Positions 13,101-20,134 of a DNA stretch of 64,000 bases are shown here, one piece after another (the first letter of the stretch is position 1; each line of letters opens with the position of its first letter). The stretch comes from Pararge aegeria (lineage: Eukaryota > Arthropoda > Insecta > Lepidoptera > Nymphalidae). The translations under genes were made by a program, and so were the position numbers. The stretch lies in assembly GCF_905163445.1 (NCBI RefSeq), contig NC_053191.1, positions 17,112,001 through 17,176,000 of the forward strand. The letters run 5' to 3'. The notes beneath the pieces are model-generated. The model did no database searches and was not told the origin of the DNA. It was given only the letters and a program-made list of their open reading frames with translations.

Positions 13101-13208
13101 AAACCTCATGAAAATGTGATTCAGAAAATAAATATGGCTGAAAACTTACAGAGGTTCCAATATGGACGTCAACCAAGATTTAAAAGCGTCTGGGTTTTCA
13201 ATAATCAT
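1077..13208 (-). CDS. swm: RBM26/RBM27-type RNA-binding protein (Drosophila swm orthologue), 5' part, nine exons
   Basis: Minus-strand gene assembled from exons 13208-13150, 9599-9481, 7913-7773, 6372-6242, 5980-5912, 5495-5389, 3550-3458, 1766-1620 and 1174-1077. All junctions are GT-AG and reading phase is kept throughout, giving 321 codons and one extra base. The first about 90 residues match the N-terminal PWI-like region of RBM26/27 (SWL..LEPLCDADP, ALAKYVYALVKKDKP, LDQLDVFLQ, FVEMLFKSLE). A proline/glutamate linker follows, then a long Arg/Ser-Arg/Asp region, then KRRCRDFD, which starts the CCCH zinc finger of the family. The RRM portion must lie beyond position 1. The family acts in the nucleus in poly(A) RNA metabolism and export (established knowledge). 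The gene is divergent from the acetyl-CoA carboxylase gene to the right. Symbol assigned by family resemblance only. Confidence 0.85.
1495..1600 (-). repeat. Possible tRNA-like SINE fragment
   Basis: Read on the minus strand, the stretch contains a B-box-like GGGTTGGATTCCCGCC and an upstream A-box-like segment. It is short, lies just downstream of swm exon 8, and cannot be assigned to a family from this window alone. Confidence 0.3.
1620..1766 (-). CDS. swm: swm coding exon 8 (Arg/Asp/Glu repeats)
   Basis: Acceptor GTTTCAG ends at 1767; donor GTTAGT begins at 1619. It encodes SRSPPGPIRERELERERERV followed by alternating basic and acidic residues (RDRMSRDREHRDRISRSRDR). Phase is carried in by one base and out by two. 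On the opposite strand it appears as a Ser/Leu-rich shadow frame. Confidence 0.8.
1812..1999 (-). repeat. tRNA-derived SINE (family 1), truncated head
   Basis: Matches the other family-1 copies in this window over the 3' body (AATAAATATACTACGACAA at the tail end; CCCCAAAGTAAGCGTAGC). The tRNA-like head is missing. Right after it the sequence switches to a fragment like the 3' end of the LINE at 53.6 kb (CTTATGAAGCGTTCATACAT). Confidence 0.8.
2195..2350. repeat. Unclassified dispersed repeat, also at 16285-16600
   Basis: Shares ordered blocks with a second place in this window: CGCATAGTACC, GCGACGCGT, AAAAACTATGGCA, GTCTCAGAGACAGTACATAATGT and GAAGTATTA. No coding capacity or clear termini were seen, so the class is unknown. 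GTCTCAGAGAC inside it is a small palindrome. Confidence 0.5.
2597..2808 (+). repeat. tRNA-derived SINE (family 1), B box deleted
   Basis: Begins with the A-box-like GGCCGATTGGCGCAGTGGGC, then jumps straight to the body (AAATGTTTGTGTGATGAGGG), so the segment carrying the B box (GGTTCGATTCCC in other copies) is gone. Ends near TGTCGTAGTATATTAATTT. Confidence 0.8.
3210..3345 (+). repeat. Dispersed repeat shared with the foldback element at 6.4-6.8 kb
   Basis: Contains CTCCACACCAAACAGATCTT, CGGCAATGTACCCTCTACGC, CGTTTCGCTCCGAAACC and AGGAGATGCTGACTTT, the same ordered blocks as 6548-6668. It is a single-armed copy with no inverted partner nearby. Confidence 0.6.
3458..3550 (-). CDS. swm: swm coding exon 7 (RS region)
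   Basis: Acceptor TTGTTACAG next to 3550; donor GTAAAC from 3457. The phase-supported frame encodes RPPSRSPSPRGRYRNRSPPL and ends in TSRS plus AG, again completed to Arg by the next exon. RS/SP dipeptides are typical of this part of RBM26/27. Another frame is open for longer but has no RS character and breaks phase. Confidence 0.75.
   Translation of the reverse strand, partial: KAPLTFAITAGPLSQPKPAAGCYGQTYKPL
4227..4307. ncRNA. Pre-miRNA-like hairpin in swm intron (candidate)
   Basis: The arms 4227-4245 (TATCTCACGAAAGGCTTGC) and 4289-4307 are perfect 19-bp reverse complements. Inner segments 4246-4260 and 4274-4288 pair over nine bases (CGTAAATCT with AGATTTACG) with a few mismatches between, leaving a 13-base loop. 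The total of 81 bases has animal pre-miRNA geometry and can fold from either strand. It sits in the swm intron between exons 6 and 7. It could equally be a small foldback transposon; no expression evidence exists here. Confidence 0.35.
4310..5380. other. swm intron, no gene seen
   Basis: AT-rich intron. Just right of the hairpin there is a diverged local duplication: GGCTATACAAAA at about 4314 and again at about 4383, each followed by related sequence. T-rich runs are frequent. No coding or RNA gene signal was recognised. Confidence 0.4.
5389..5495 (-). CDS. swm: swm coding exon 6 (Arg-rich)
   Basis: Acceptor TGTTTTAG ends at 5496; donor GTAACA begins at 5388. It encodes LREKEERRRRRSRSWERRAR and more basic residues. 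The exon leaves two bases (AG), and the A of the next exon completes an Arg codon. This phase link is what fixes the reading frame of both exons. Confidence 0.75.
5540..5694 (+). repeat. LINE reverse-transcriptase fragment
   Basis: A translated stretch (DTAIFLSTTLYAKLQWGQHI) and the shifted continuation match the region after the RT palm domain of the LINE copies at 15.4 kb and 54.4 kb (FLGITLDAKLQ, KLSSAAYAVRKI). Frameshifts and stops make it a relic. It lies in the intron between swm exons 5 and 6. Confidence 0.65.
5695..5743. repeat. Perfect 19-bp inverted repeat (hairpin)
   Basis: ATCCAATAAATAAGAAAAA at 5695-5713 is exactly reverse-complementary to 5725-5743, with an 11-base loop (AGATCTCGTTA). 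It starts exactly where the LINE fragment on its left ends. Perfect arms suggest a recent origin or a foldback terminus. Confidence 0.85.
5912..5980 (-). CDS. swm: swm coding exon 5
   Basis: A 69-base exon bounded by a TTACAG acceptor and GTATGT donor, 23 codons in phase 0. It ends in PPRRRERRTDS, the start of the Arg-rich region, and joins in frame to LREKEERRRRRSRSWERR of the next exon. The other two frames lack RS-type composition. Confidence 0.72.
6242..6372 (-). CDS. swm: swm coding exon 4
   Basis: The acceptor TTATTTTAG ends at 6373 and the donor GTATGT begins at 6241. It encodes a linker with PAPPLPPAEKPPIRARLDGG and a short basic stretch (HRVVVPRSRP), ending in phase 0. An alternative acceptor 6 bases further in would drop two residues without changing frame. 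GC-rich against AT-rich flanks, as expected of an exon. Confidence 0.75.
6417..6823. mobile_element. Foldback element with flanking 13-bp direct repeats
   Basis: The direct repeat ACTTCGGCTTTAA occurs at 6417-6429 and 6811-6823 and looks like a target duplication around a 381-bp insert. Inside, 6478-6597 and 6689-6804 form long inverted arms (about nine in ten bases pair) around a loop of about 91 bases. Part of the left arm and loop matches the dispersed repeat at 3210-3345. It carries no open reading frame of note. It lies in the intron between swm exons 3 and 4 (just upstream of exon 4), so it is transcribed with swm and would form a double-stranded RNA hairpin. Confidence 0.75.
7232..7269. 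repeat. 13-bp perfect inverted repeat
   Basis: ATTCCATGGTCAC (7232-7244) and GTGACCATGGAAT (7257-7269) are exact reverse complements with a 12-base spacer. They are followed by two direct copies of AATTATATATAGGGGATATA (about 7267 and 7300). No protein-binding role can be assigned. Confidence 0.7.
7488..7750 (-). repeat. tRNA-derived SINE (family 1), near full length
   Basis: On the minus strand it reads from GGCCGACTGGCGCAGTGGGC (A-box region) through GTGGGTTCGATTCCCACAAC (B box) to a tail ending in TATTTATTTATT. Flanking AAAAATA copies on both sides may be a target duplication. It lies about 22 bp past the donor site of swm exon 3. Confidence 0.88.
7773..7913 (-). CDS. swm: swm coding exon 3
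   Basis: The acceptor is a long T tract ending CAG (7916-7914); the donor is GTAAGA from 7772. The exon continues the conserved region with TRPFVEMLFKSLE and then becomes a proline- and glutamate-rich linker (KKQPSPPPEPTEPEKEPENE). A tRNA-derived SINE lies only about 22 bp beyond the donor inside the following intron. Confidence 0.88.
8048..8353 (-). repeat. tRNA-derived SINE (family 2)
   Basis: On the minus strand the head reads GCGGCTATAGCCTAGTGGTT (A-box-like) and then GAGTTCGAAGCTCAGCAAGC (degenerate B box). The body contains AATTAAAATATCACTTGCTT, CATAATATTCTCAAAGGC and a tail near TGATGATAATGAT. Other copies in this window are at 9705, 11190, 19945, 27705 and 51190. Confidence 0.8.
8991..9112 (+). 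repeat. LINE 3'-end fragment
   Basis: Contains GGCGAACGAAGTTATCACCA, ATGTATGAACGCTTCATAAG and GGCCTACATGAATAAAGAAA followed by TTTGAATTTGAATTT. This is the 3' terminus of the LINE found on the minus strand at 53.6-55.97 kb, here strongly 5'-truncated. Confidence 0.8.
9113..9445 (+). mobile_element. Non-autonomous Helitron-like element
   Basis: Begins TATATACTCGTAAAAGAG and ends with a hairpin (AGCCCGGCGAAGCGGGCT) followed by GGGTACGCTTAG, the layout of a Helitron 3' terminus (hairpin, then CTRR). GGCTCCGAAACGGCTGGACC is a common internal motif of such repeats. It directly follows the LINE tail at 9112. Confidence 0.55.
9481..9599 (-). CDS. swm: swm coding exon 2 (PWI-like core)
   Basis: Acceptor TTTCAG at 9605-9600 and donor GTAAGT from 9480. 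It encodes CDADPAALAKYVYALVKKDK and, later, MLDQLDVFLQQ, closely matching the helical N-terminal region of RBM26/27. Higher GC than its surroundings. Phase: the first base completes a Leu codon and the last G starts a Glu codon finished by the exon at 7913. Confidence 0.9.
9705..9980 (+). repeat. tRNA-derived SINE (family 2), near full length
   Basis: The A box is in TAGCCCGGTGGTTAGGACTT and the B box in GAGTTCGAATCCCAGCACG. The body includes AATTAAAATATCACTTGCTT and a 3' region ending CAATGGGTTGATTTGATTAT. The tRNA-like head lacks a complete cloverleaf with matched acceptor ends, so it is not called a tRNA gene. Confidence 0.85.
9992..11188. other. swm intron 1, no gene seen
   Basis: AT-rich intronic sequence. 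At 10372-10392 there is a short ATC-type microsatellite. A 101-codon open frame over it is repetitive and His-rich at the microsatellite and is not convincing. Nothing else was recognised. Confidence 0.4.
11190..11500 (-). repeat. tRNA-derived SINE (family 2), diverged, with a secondary inverted repeat
   Basis: The body matches family 2 (AAGCAAGTGATATTTTAATT, CCTTTGAGAGCATTATGGAG). In the head region AGCAGATAGGACTT and AAGTCCTATCTGCT are inverted around CCCCTCAAGTGGAG, so the tRNA-like part now forms a hairpin. Confidence 0.75.
11505..13145. other. swm intron 1, repeat traces only
   Basis: AT-rich. A diverged fragment at about 12224-12410 resembles the minus-strand LINE 3' end (AGGGTTTCAAACACTCCCTGGTCTAAG region). 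Otherwise no coding, RNA or repeat feature could be supported. Confidence 0.4.
13150..13208 (-). CDS. swm: swm coding exon 1 (start codon)
   Basis: Starts at the ATG read from 13208 and encodes MIIENPDAFKSWLTSILEP plus two bases. It ends at a clean donor (CT followed by GTAAGT). The start matches the conserved MIIEN start region of RBM26/27 proteins, and the bases before the ATG are A-rich as usual for insects. The split Leu codon is completed by the first base of the exon at 9599. The 5' UTR and promoter should lie between 13209 and about 13400 but cannot be delimited. Confidence 0.85.
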
Positions 13209-13860
13209 TTTTTGTATACAAATAATAAGCTACACTAAAACTCGATGTAAAAAACACTTAACACGAACTTAAAATAAATAAATCGTCACCAAAATATAGT
13301 ATCCACACTAATATCACTTGCGAATTACTTTTCTAAACTTTTATTTTTTTTATTGCTACGTCCGACATTAGACATATAGTTGTCAAGACAAATTTGTGAA
13401 GCAGTGGGTCTGTGTTGTCAGTTTATTTAATGAAAGTCACAGACACTTAATAATACTGGATTATACATTTTTGATATGGCAATATCATTAAAGATATAGT
13501 TAATACGTTTTTGGGTAATGAATTAAAAATTTTTATTTATGATTTGTATTTTATTAATTATTAGAAACTTTAAAATAATCGCTTTAATTTTAATTGCTAG
13601 GAATTTCGAAATCTCTTGTATCATCATCATTATCACTAAAATTATTACAATATTAAATATAAACTATAGGTTCATGGCAATTAAAATAAGAAATAAACAA
13701 TTTAAATTCGAAGTTATTTAAATATCTCACTGAGTCGCGTAACGGTTTTGCGAGTCCAGAGATTTTATGTCATCTAAAATATGTGTAACGCGTATGTAGT
13801 ACTGCGCTAAAAGAAGTTTTCACTTTAAAATACCTTCTGAAAACCAAAGAGTTCAGATTC
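13209..13860. promoter_or_regulatory. Presumed swm 5' UTR and promoter area
   Basis: The sequence immediately upstream of the swm start codon on the minus strand. The promoter is inferred only from position; no TATA box or initiator can be fixed with confidence. The remainder up to 13.86 kb is AT-rich and without a recognisable gene. Confidence 0.3.
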
Positions 13861-13864
13861 CTAA

Positions 13865-14520
13865 AAATAAAACTGGAGATCTTTCTAGACAAAAAACCTA
13901 CAGGCCGATTTCCCTAGGTACTATTATAGATTAAATACATGGAAAGAATAACACCATCTGATGTAAATATAAAGATCGATATAGCGCTGGTTTGGTTTTC
14001 GTGCCGGACTCTGCGATCTACGTTCTTCAGTCTCAAATCCACGTAGACTACTATAGAAATCACGTCGACGACACGTCTAGTCTGTATATGCATGCTTCTT
14101 CCGCCTTAGCATAGCTTTTGACTTAATTATGAGATACGAGTACGAGAACCAAACAAATGTTGTGAAATGGCCAAATGGGGTGACGCTTTCTCTGATGATT
14201 TTAGATTAGAGTGCTGCGTGCGTCAAGGAGGGTTGAGCTCTCTGGACCTCTTTAACGTAATCTATATATCTGTGAACAATATGCTAGGAATCATAACTAG
14301 AAGTATAATGTCAAAAAGACAGATGATGGTGTTTCGTGCCGGAAAAGGTTCAGAGATTATCTCGTTGGTTTTCTTGGATGGGATTCCTATAGAAAAGGTA
14401 GATAGATTCAGGTACTTGGGGTATATTCTTACCGAAGATTTACATACCCGGAGAATCCTATCGAGAAGAACTGGCTTGCCATGCATCGCGACGGGAATAG
14501 TAATTGTATTTATTAATTGT
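13865..14520 (+). pseudogene. Degenerate non-LTR reverse-transcriptase relic
   Basis: Around 13900 a frame reads YRPISLGTI, the RT motif-1 region. At about 14215 another reads VRQGGLSSLDLFNVIY, equivalent to the RQGG-LSP-LFN motif, followed later by DRFRYLGYILTEDL, a typical post-RT motif. Frames are broken and the catalytic YADD box was not found. The motif style differs from the CR1-like copies elsewhere in the window, so it is probably another LINE clade. Confidence 0.6.
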
Positions 14521-14879
14521 ATTCATTCTTTATTTTATGTTTTAAAACACTTAATTTTTTTTTACCTTAATTTAATAAATATTATTATCGTTAACCTACG
14601 GTGCAAAGTGATATTTAGCCGAAGCTTTTTAATCAGTCGGCCAGAGCGCTGCTAATAATTTTAATTTAAAACTTGTGTATTGTTATTCTTCATCGGTTAG
14701 ACTTTTATCTATTCAATGAAAATGTTTTAATCTGAGATTTTATTGACGTAGCAGCTGACTGCGACTTCAGAAACGTACAACTTCGCTACCAAATTGAAAT
14801 CACCACGCTACCGGCTATTGCTATTTGATTTAGATAGGCCATTTTTTATTTTTTTAAGAATTAATTCTGGAATCCTGGG

Positions 14880-16270
14880 CCGCAGCGTAATATGCAAAGC
14901 CATTTTTCTATTCCTAATATTTTTGTTAACTTTTCGGCATACGGCAATAGACCCTGCGGTTTACGCATATACCCCAATTATAGAACAGCCCTAAGCAATT
15001 TGACGATGACCTGTTATTGTGTAGGCCTAAAGAGGTTTTGTGTTGATCATAAAACCTTGCTTTCTAAACTAGCCCACTACGGTATCAAAAACGTTACACC
15101 AAATTTGGTTGCCTCTTACCTCAGTGACAGAACCCAAAGGGCTTGCATAAAAGACATTAAGTCGCAGAGGTCGGCTACGTCAATGGGTGTCCCACAGGGT
15201 TCAATTTTGGGTCCCTTTCTATTTTTGGTGTATATAAATGATGTACCACACCATGTCAGTAAAACCTGTGACATTATGCTGTTTGCAGATACATCTCTAA
15301 TTTTTAAAACTGATAGAGGTAGAAATAACTCTGACGATGTAAGCCATGCTATGTCGCATGTGTCGCACTGGTTTACTTTACTTAAAGAAAGTTAATAAAA
15401 ATATAGTAATAAATTGAGAATCACTAAAAATTGAAAATTCCACAGTTTTTCTGGGCATGACCCTAGATTGTAAGCTTCAGTGGGGTACCCATATAGATAC
15501 ACTTGCAGGTAAACTAAGCTCGGCTGCCTACGCAGTCAGGAAAATTAGACAGATTACTGACGTAGAAACAGCAAGACTTGTTTACTTTGCGTACTTTCAT
15601 AGTGTGATGTCTTACGGGATGTTATTATGGGGCAAAGCTGCTGATATTGAAACTATATTCATATTGCAGAGAAGAGCTGTACGGTCAATATATAAACTCA
15701 AATCATGTGAATCCCTCCTTGAAAAATTTAAAGAAATAGGTATCCTTACGGTAGCCTTACAATATATTTATAACATTATAGTATTTGTAAGACAACATAT
15801 TAGTCATAACATATTAGTAGATATAAACAGTCGACTTACAAGAAATGGTCATAAATTAGTGACATCTGCATATCGTCTGCGAAAGGTGCAGAAGTCATTT
15901 GTAGGATTGAGTATACGCTTTTATAATATGATTCCTAAGGTAATTTTGGACCTACCAATGCATAAGTTTAAAGAATGTGTTAAAACACACTTATTACAGC
16001 GAGGTTATTATACAATTGATGAATTTCCTAATAAAAAGATTGCTTGGAAGCATCCGGCTCCGCTTTTATCTCTCACAAGATAGAAAAATGAATTTTAAAA
16101 TGTAAATTGTTGATATTGGAAAAGAGCAACTGCTGAGTTTCTTGCCGGCTTCTTCTCGGTAGAATCTGCCTTTTGAACCGGTGGTAGAGTCACTAGACAC
16201 ACACAGACTTGACGTTTCAAAAGTGCTTATATTAGGCCTACTTGAAATAAATGAATTTTGATTTTTTTTT
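14880..16270 (+). pseudogene. Decayed LINE (family A) reverse-transcriptase part and 3' end
   Basis: Two frames cover it. At about 15050-15395 are VDHKTLLSKLAHYGI, YLSDRTQ and GVPQGSILGPFLFLVYIND, then LFADTSLIF, where related elements have FADDTS: one catalytic Asp has been lost by an in-frame 3-base deletion. After a frameshift, 15457-16083 encodes the C-terminal part (LSSAAYAVRKIRQITDVETA, SYGMLLWGKAADIE). The 3' UTR (about 16084-16262) contains GAGCAACTGCTGAGTTTCTT and TTGACGTTTCAAAAGTGCTT and ends near CTTGAAATAAATGAATTTTG. It cannot be active. The 5' limit is uncertain. Confidence 0.8.
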
Positions 16271-16284
16271 TACTTTTGACACAC

Positions 16285-16610
16285 GCATAGTACCCGCGCT
16301 CCGCGACGCGTACCTAACAAAGTGACAGGAGTCAATGATTTTAATTTTGCATGTGACGTTAGGGCTGTTTCATTAGGCATAAAGCAGGAGGACGGCTTAA
16401 AATGTTAAAATCCTCCTCCTATACGAGTTATATAGCATTGCTTTTATGCATGTATGAAGTGCACGCCACTGGGCTGCATCTGGCAAAAACTATGGCATTA
16501 TTTTTCTTAAAACTATAAGGTTTTCGGATTCACAGTTAAGTCTCAGAGACAGTACATAATGTTCCTCTAAAGCCTGTGAAGTATTAGTTTGGTCCTCAAT
16601 AACGCGTTGT
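16285..16610. repeat. Second copy of the unclassified repeat, interrupted by a hAT MITE
   Basis: Shares blocks with 2195-2350 (CGCATAGTACC, GCGACGCGTACC; later AAAAACTATGGCA and CTCAGAGACAGTACATAATGT). Between the two halves, about 16374-16469, lies the right-hand part of a hAT-type MITE ending AAGTGCACGCCACTG. Confidence 0.5.
16374..16469. mobile_element. Partial hAT-type MITE
   Basis: Contains GGCATAAAGCAGGAGGACGG, ATCCTCCTCCTATACGAGTTAT, GCATTGCTTTTATGCATGTA and the terminus GAAGTGCACGCCACTG shared with the complete copy at 19191-19331 and the large one at 26396. The left terminus (CAGTGGCG) is missing. Confidence 0.65.
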
Positions 16611-16857
16611 ACATAAGTATAAGATTAGTTCGTTAAACTTGCAATGGTTTCCTATGCTACTGGAGTACTACTACGTGGAGTACTGCAGTACGTGGTGTAC
16701 AAATGAGACAATGAGATACAGGAGCCCGGTCTAAATAAAATCACAATCAATCATTATAAAACTTTTTTACGACCTCCGTTTGGAATTTATTTCAATATTT
16801 TCCCTGGTCTGTACCGATAAATACGTGACCACACAAAGCGAGGTAATATGTATCTCT

Positions 16858-17113
16858 AATAATAAATAAATATACTACAACAATACACACATCGCCATCT
16901 CCAAAGTAAGCGTAGCTTGTGTTATGGGTACTAAGATAGCTGATGATTAGTTTTTTTATGAAAATAATATACATAAATACTTATAACATGCAGATAAACA
17001 CCTAGACACTGAAAAACATTTATGTTCATCCCATAAACATTTTCCAGTTGTGGGAATCGAACTCACGACCTTGGACTCAGAAAGCAGGGTGCCCACTGCC
17101 CACTGCACCACTC
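16858..17113 (-). repeat. tRNA-derived SINE (family 1)
   Basis: Tail AATAATAAATAAATATACTA on the left; B box (minus strand GTGAGTTCGATTCCCACAAC) and a diverged A-box region (GGTGCAGTGGGCAGTGGGC) on the right, near 17080-17113. The body has a small deletion (CATCTCCAAAGTAAGCG). Confidence 0.85.
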
Positions 17114-18470
17114 TGTACCTAAAAAGTTTGGGAACCTCTGTTCTGGAAATAACATCCAGATCTGAGCCCTTTGCGTAACGTTCTGCGTAGTGCGCATCTA
17201 CGTAGTCTGAGTAGGTACATACCGAGTCTCTTGTTGCTGTATTAGAAGTCGGGACACGATACTTAAAATAAATCAAACTCAAAATGTCTTCCTGAATCTG
17301 AGCTTCCTGTGTACTCAAAGACTGCTCAATGCTGTAGTTATGAGTGAATCAAATAGATTCAATATTCTATGATATCATTGTCGTTGTATGTCCATTGATT
17401 TCGCTGAACATAACTACCGACTGCTTAAGTCCACTTTAGTCCGATTTAAATTAGGAACTGCAATGCAGCGACACTGCGCGGCTAAATCCGAAATCATTGC
17501 CGCGCAATATAGATACCTACCTCTCTGAAATTTAAAAATTATATAATAAAAACGGTATAAAAGATTGTTCACATTAAAAGAGAGGTTCAATGGCGCAACA
17601 TTGAAGAATAGATTTTAATAATGGACCCAAATCTCTAAGATGAACCAAATTTACAACACTTATTTAGAACCCTTACCCTTACCTATATCTTTTTTAAATA
17701 TATATAAAGTAAAAACCCAGGTTTTAAGCCCTTCAGTTACGGGTTAATTATGTTATGTAATGAAATGAAGTTGTTACAAAATATGCTAAAGAAATATAAA
17801 ACAATAAGTTTAATGCTCTCAAAAGCGTAAGTTCCTTGTGTACTGGATTTATTCCCTGTGTACACTTTTAATAGTTGCGTTTTTTTGTAAATATTGATGG
17901 GAGTCACCATCAAGACTTGATAGATGTTGCAGAAAATTAAATAAAATTGTTCCTTACAACGTGAGGTCTTTTGGAAATAAACCGTTAATTTATATTTTGT
18001 TTGAAAAATTTATCTTTCTGAACTGTGATAAAATTGGTATCTGTAACCACAGAAATTATGAGCAAACATTTTTGTGAGCAGCCTAACAAGTTTTTTAGTT
18101 CAGCACGCGTTTCTTATTTATAACCGACTTAGGTACGTAGTAAAAGAGTTCAATGGGATCGTACGATAAATGATTGGCAATTGTAGCGTAAAGCGCTGCA
18201 AGTATCACCAACCGCTATTGTATGTTTAGACACCCGAATTTAAAAGCAAGGCCATTTGTCGCTTGTTGTCATCACGCCACATTTTGGTAGCGCTGTCGCA
18301 TATAATATACTCTGTGTCCCGCATGTATCGCGTGAATGTATAGTGCCGCGCCGCATGTATTTTGCAAACTTACAAAATAAAATTGACGCTCAGTTATATT
18401 AAACACGTTTAATATTATTAACTTTTATAATCTACCGGGTTATACATGTGATGTGATTCCAATGCTCATC
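17114..18470. other. Intergenic, no gene seen
   Basis: AT-rich sequence between swm and the carboxylase gene. A 120-codon minus-strand frame ending at 17318 runs into the SINE and shows no domain. No RNA gene was recognised. Confidence 0.4.
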
Positions 18471-18479
18471 GTCTTTTAT

Positions 18480-18724
18480 TGATGGTTGAAGGAATTCTGT
18501 TGCGTATCGGTCGATCGAAATTGACATTCGCCACTTAAATTGTTGGCGGGAAGACGTTTAAGTTTTGGATTTTAACATTTTTATAACTAATGGCTGTGAG
18601 TGATGTGATGTGTTACGGTTTTGTTTATTATTAATGTTAATAATTGCGTTTTTTGTAGGAGTTTTGTTTATCTGTTACATTCTTAGATTAATTAAATATA
18701 AAGTTATTGAAGAAATTTCGCAAC
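18480..18724 (+). promoter_or_regulatory. Candidate distal promoter and non-coding first exon of ACC (weak)
   Basis: The ACC exon at 30917 begins with a splice acceptor only five bases before its ATG, so an upstream non-coding exon must exist. This stretch is locally less AT-rich (TGTTGGCGGGAAGACG) and ends in a textbook donor, CAAC followed by GTAAGT at 18725. Nothing else ties it to the gene, and other donors in the 17-30 kb interval are possible. Confidence 0.2.
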
Positions 18725-19190
18725 GTAAGTTCTTGAGGTTTTTATTTATTTGTAGATAAATATAGTTTAATTATAAAATTTGCAACAGGTACTCTGGTAG
18801 CTGTAGTTATTATGTCATAGAATATAAAAAATACAATAAAAACAAAATAAAGACTCATTCTAAATTTTAAACTATCATAATTATTTTAATGTAAAACTAA
18901 TTCACTACAGGAATATTTTGAGGAAGTAAATTTATTACAAGTAAAAATGCTACCGATCTGACTTTATTGAACTTTTTGACGACAATAGTCGAACATTAGC
19001 ATTCAATAACGCATACATTAATTTTAAACTACTTACAGAACTGTCGTAAATAATGTTAATCATAATCAATCTTATGTAGCCTGGTCATGCTCCTGCCAAA
19101 TTAAAACTAAGCGAGTAATAAAATATATGAAATATAATCCAGCATACATCAACTTGCAGAGCGTCCCCTGGTAGTCTGGTACCGCTGGAG

Positions 19191-19331
19191 CAGTGGCGTT
19201 CACTTCATATGCACAAAAGCACTGCATACCCAACATTGTTCCTATAACTCGTTTACGAGTAGGATTTTTCTATTTTACGCCATCTTTCTGCCTTATGCGT
19301 ACCCTGGTGAAAAACCCTGTGCACGCCACTG
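19191..19331. mobile_element. hAT-type MITE with perfect 8-bp target duplication
   Basis: A 141-bp element starting CAGTGGCGTTCACTTCAT and ending CCCTGTGCACGCCACTG, flanked by CGCTGGAG at 19183-19190 and 19332-19339. The CAGTG-type terminus and 8-bp duplication are hallmarks of hAT transposons. There is no transposase, so it is non-autonomous. Exact duplicates suggest a fairly young insertion. Confidence 0.92.
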
Positions 19332-19944
19332 CGCTGGAGTTAGGATCAAAAAAGTTAACAGATACCTGAAACTGTCCGGAAGTTAGAGAGTTGACTCTCC
19401 TTACACTTTCCCGATTGCAGCAGGTTATAATATGTCTGTGGTATCATTAGTACCACTGAGTGTGCCCATGGAAGTATATAAACGCCCGTTGTATGATTTC
19501 AACTCCTACACTAGCTACAACTGATAAAAGAACGAATAATTATTATTCTCAAAAGACTAAATAGGTGTATATATTTATCAAACATGGCTGAGACTATAAT
19601 AGCAATTCGACATATATCCAGTGACCTATCTATTCAAACCCTGCAAATTCAAAAACAGACAGACGCACATTCAGAGGAAGCAACAGTTGTGCGAAGGGTG
19701 GGGTTGAGCATTGAATGGCGCTCCACAGATAACGCTTTTAAAAATCTTTCTCATTTGTATGCAGTTCTCAAATCATGAAATTACTCGTCCATACAAAACG
19801 ATAGATTTACGATATATCACGTTAGTGCATCTTAAAAATATACTAGGTGCTCGTTCTAAATTTTAGCTGTTCTAACATTCGCAAAAAGCGAATAAAATAT
19901 CTTGTTTAGGGTTATGTGAGACTTCTAGCTCGAATTCTCAATCA

Positions 19945-20130
19945 ACCTTTAGGAAAACATCTTCTGAAATGCCTGCGAGTTCTCCATACTTTCTCAAAAG
20001 CGTGATTTACCACTTTATCAGGTCGCGCTAGGTCAGCGTGGTGGACTACACCCCGACCCTTCTCATTCTGAGAAGAGACCCTTGCCCGTAATGGGCCGGT
20101 AATGGGTTGAAAATGGTGACGATGATGATT
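19945..20130 (+). repeat. tRNA-derived SINE (family 2), 3' part
   Basis: Contains AGGAAAACATCTTCTGAAAT, GCCTGCGAGTTCTCCAT, GTCAGCGTGGTGGACTAC and GGCCGGTAATGGGTTGA and ends in a GATGATGAT tail. The tRNA-like head is missing. Confidence 0.7.
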
Positions 20131-20134
20131 GGCC

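Noticed and set aside
13539..13721. Ile/Asn-rich 60-codon frame
   Set aside because: Composition reflects AT-rich DNA only.
14892..15395. 167-codon plus-strand frame taken from its first ATG as a gene
   Set aside because: Only the part after about 15040 is reverse-transcriptase-like; the beginning is read-through of unrelated AT-rich sequence, and the catalytic motif is damaged.
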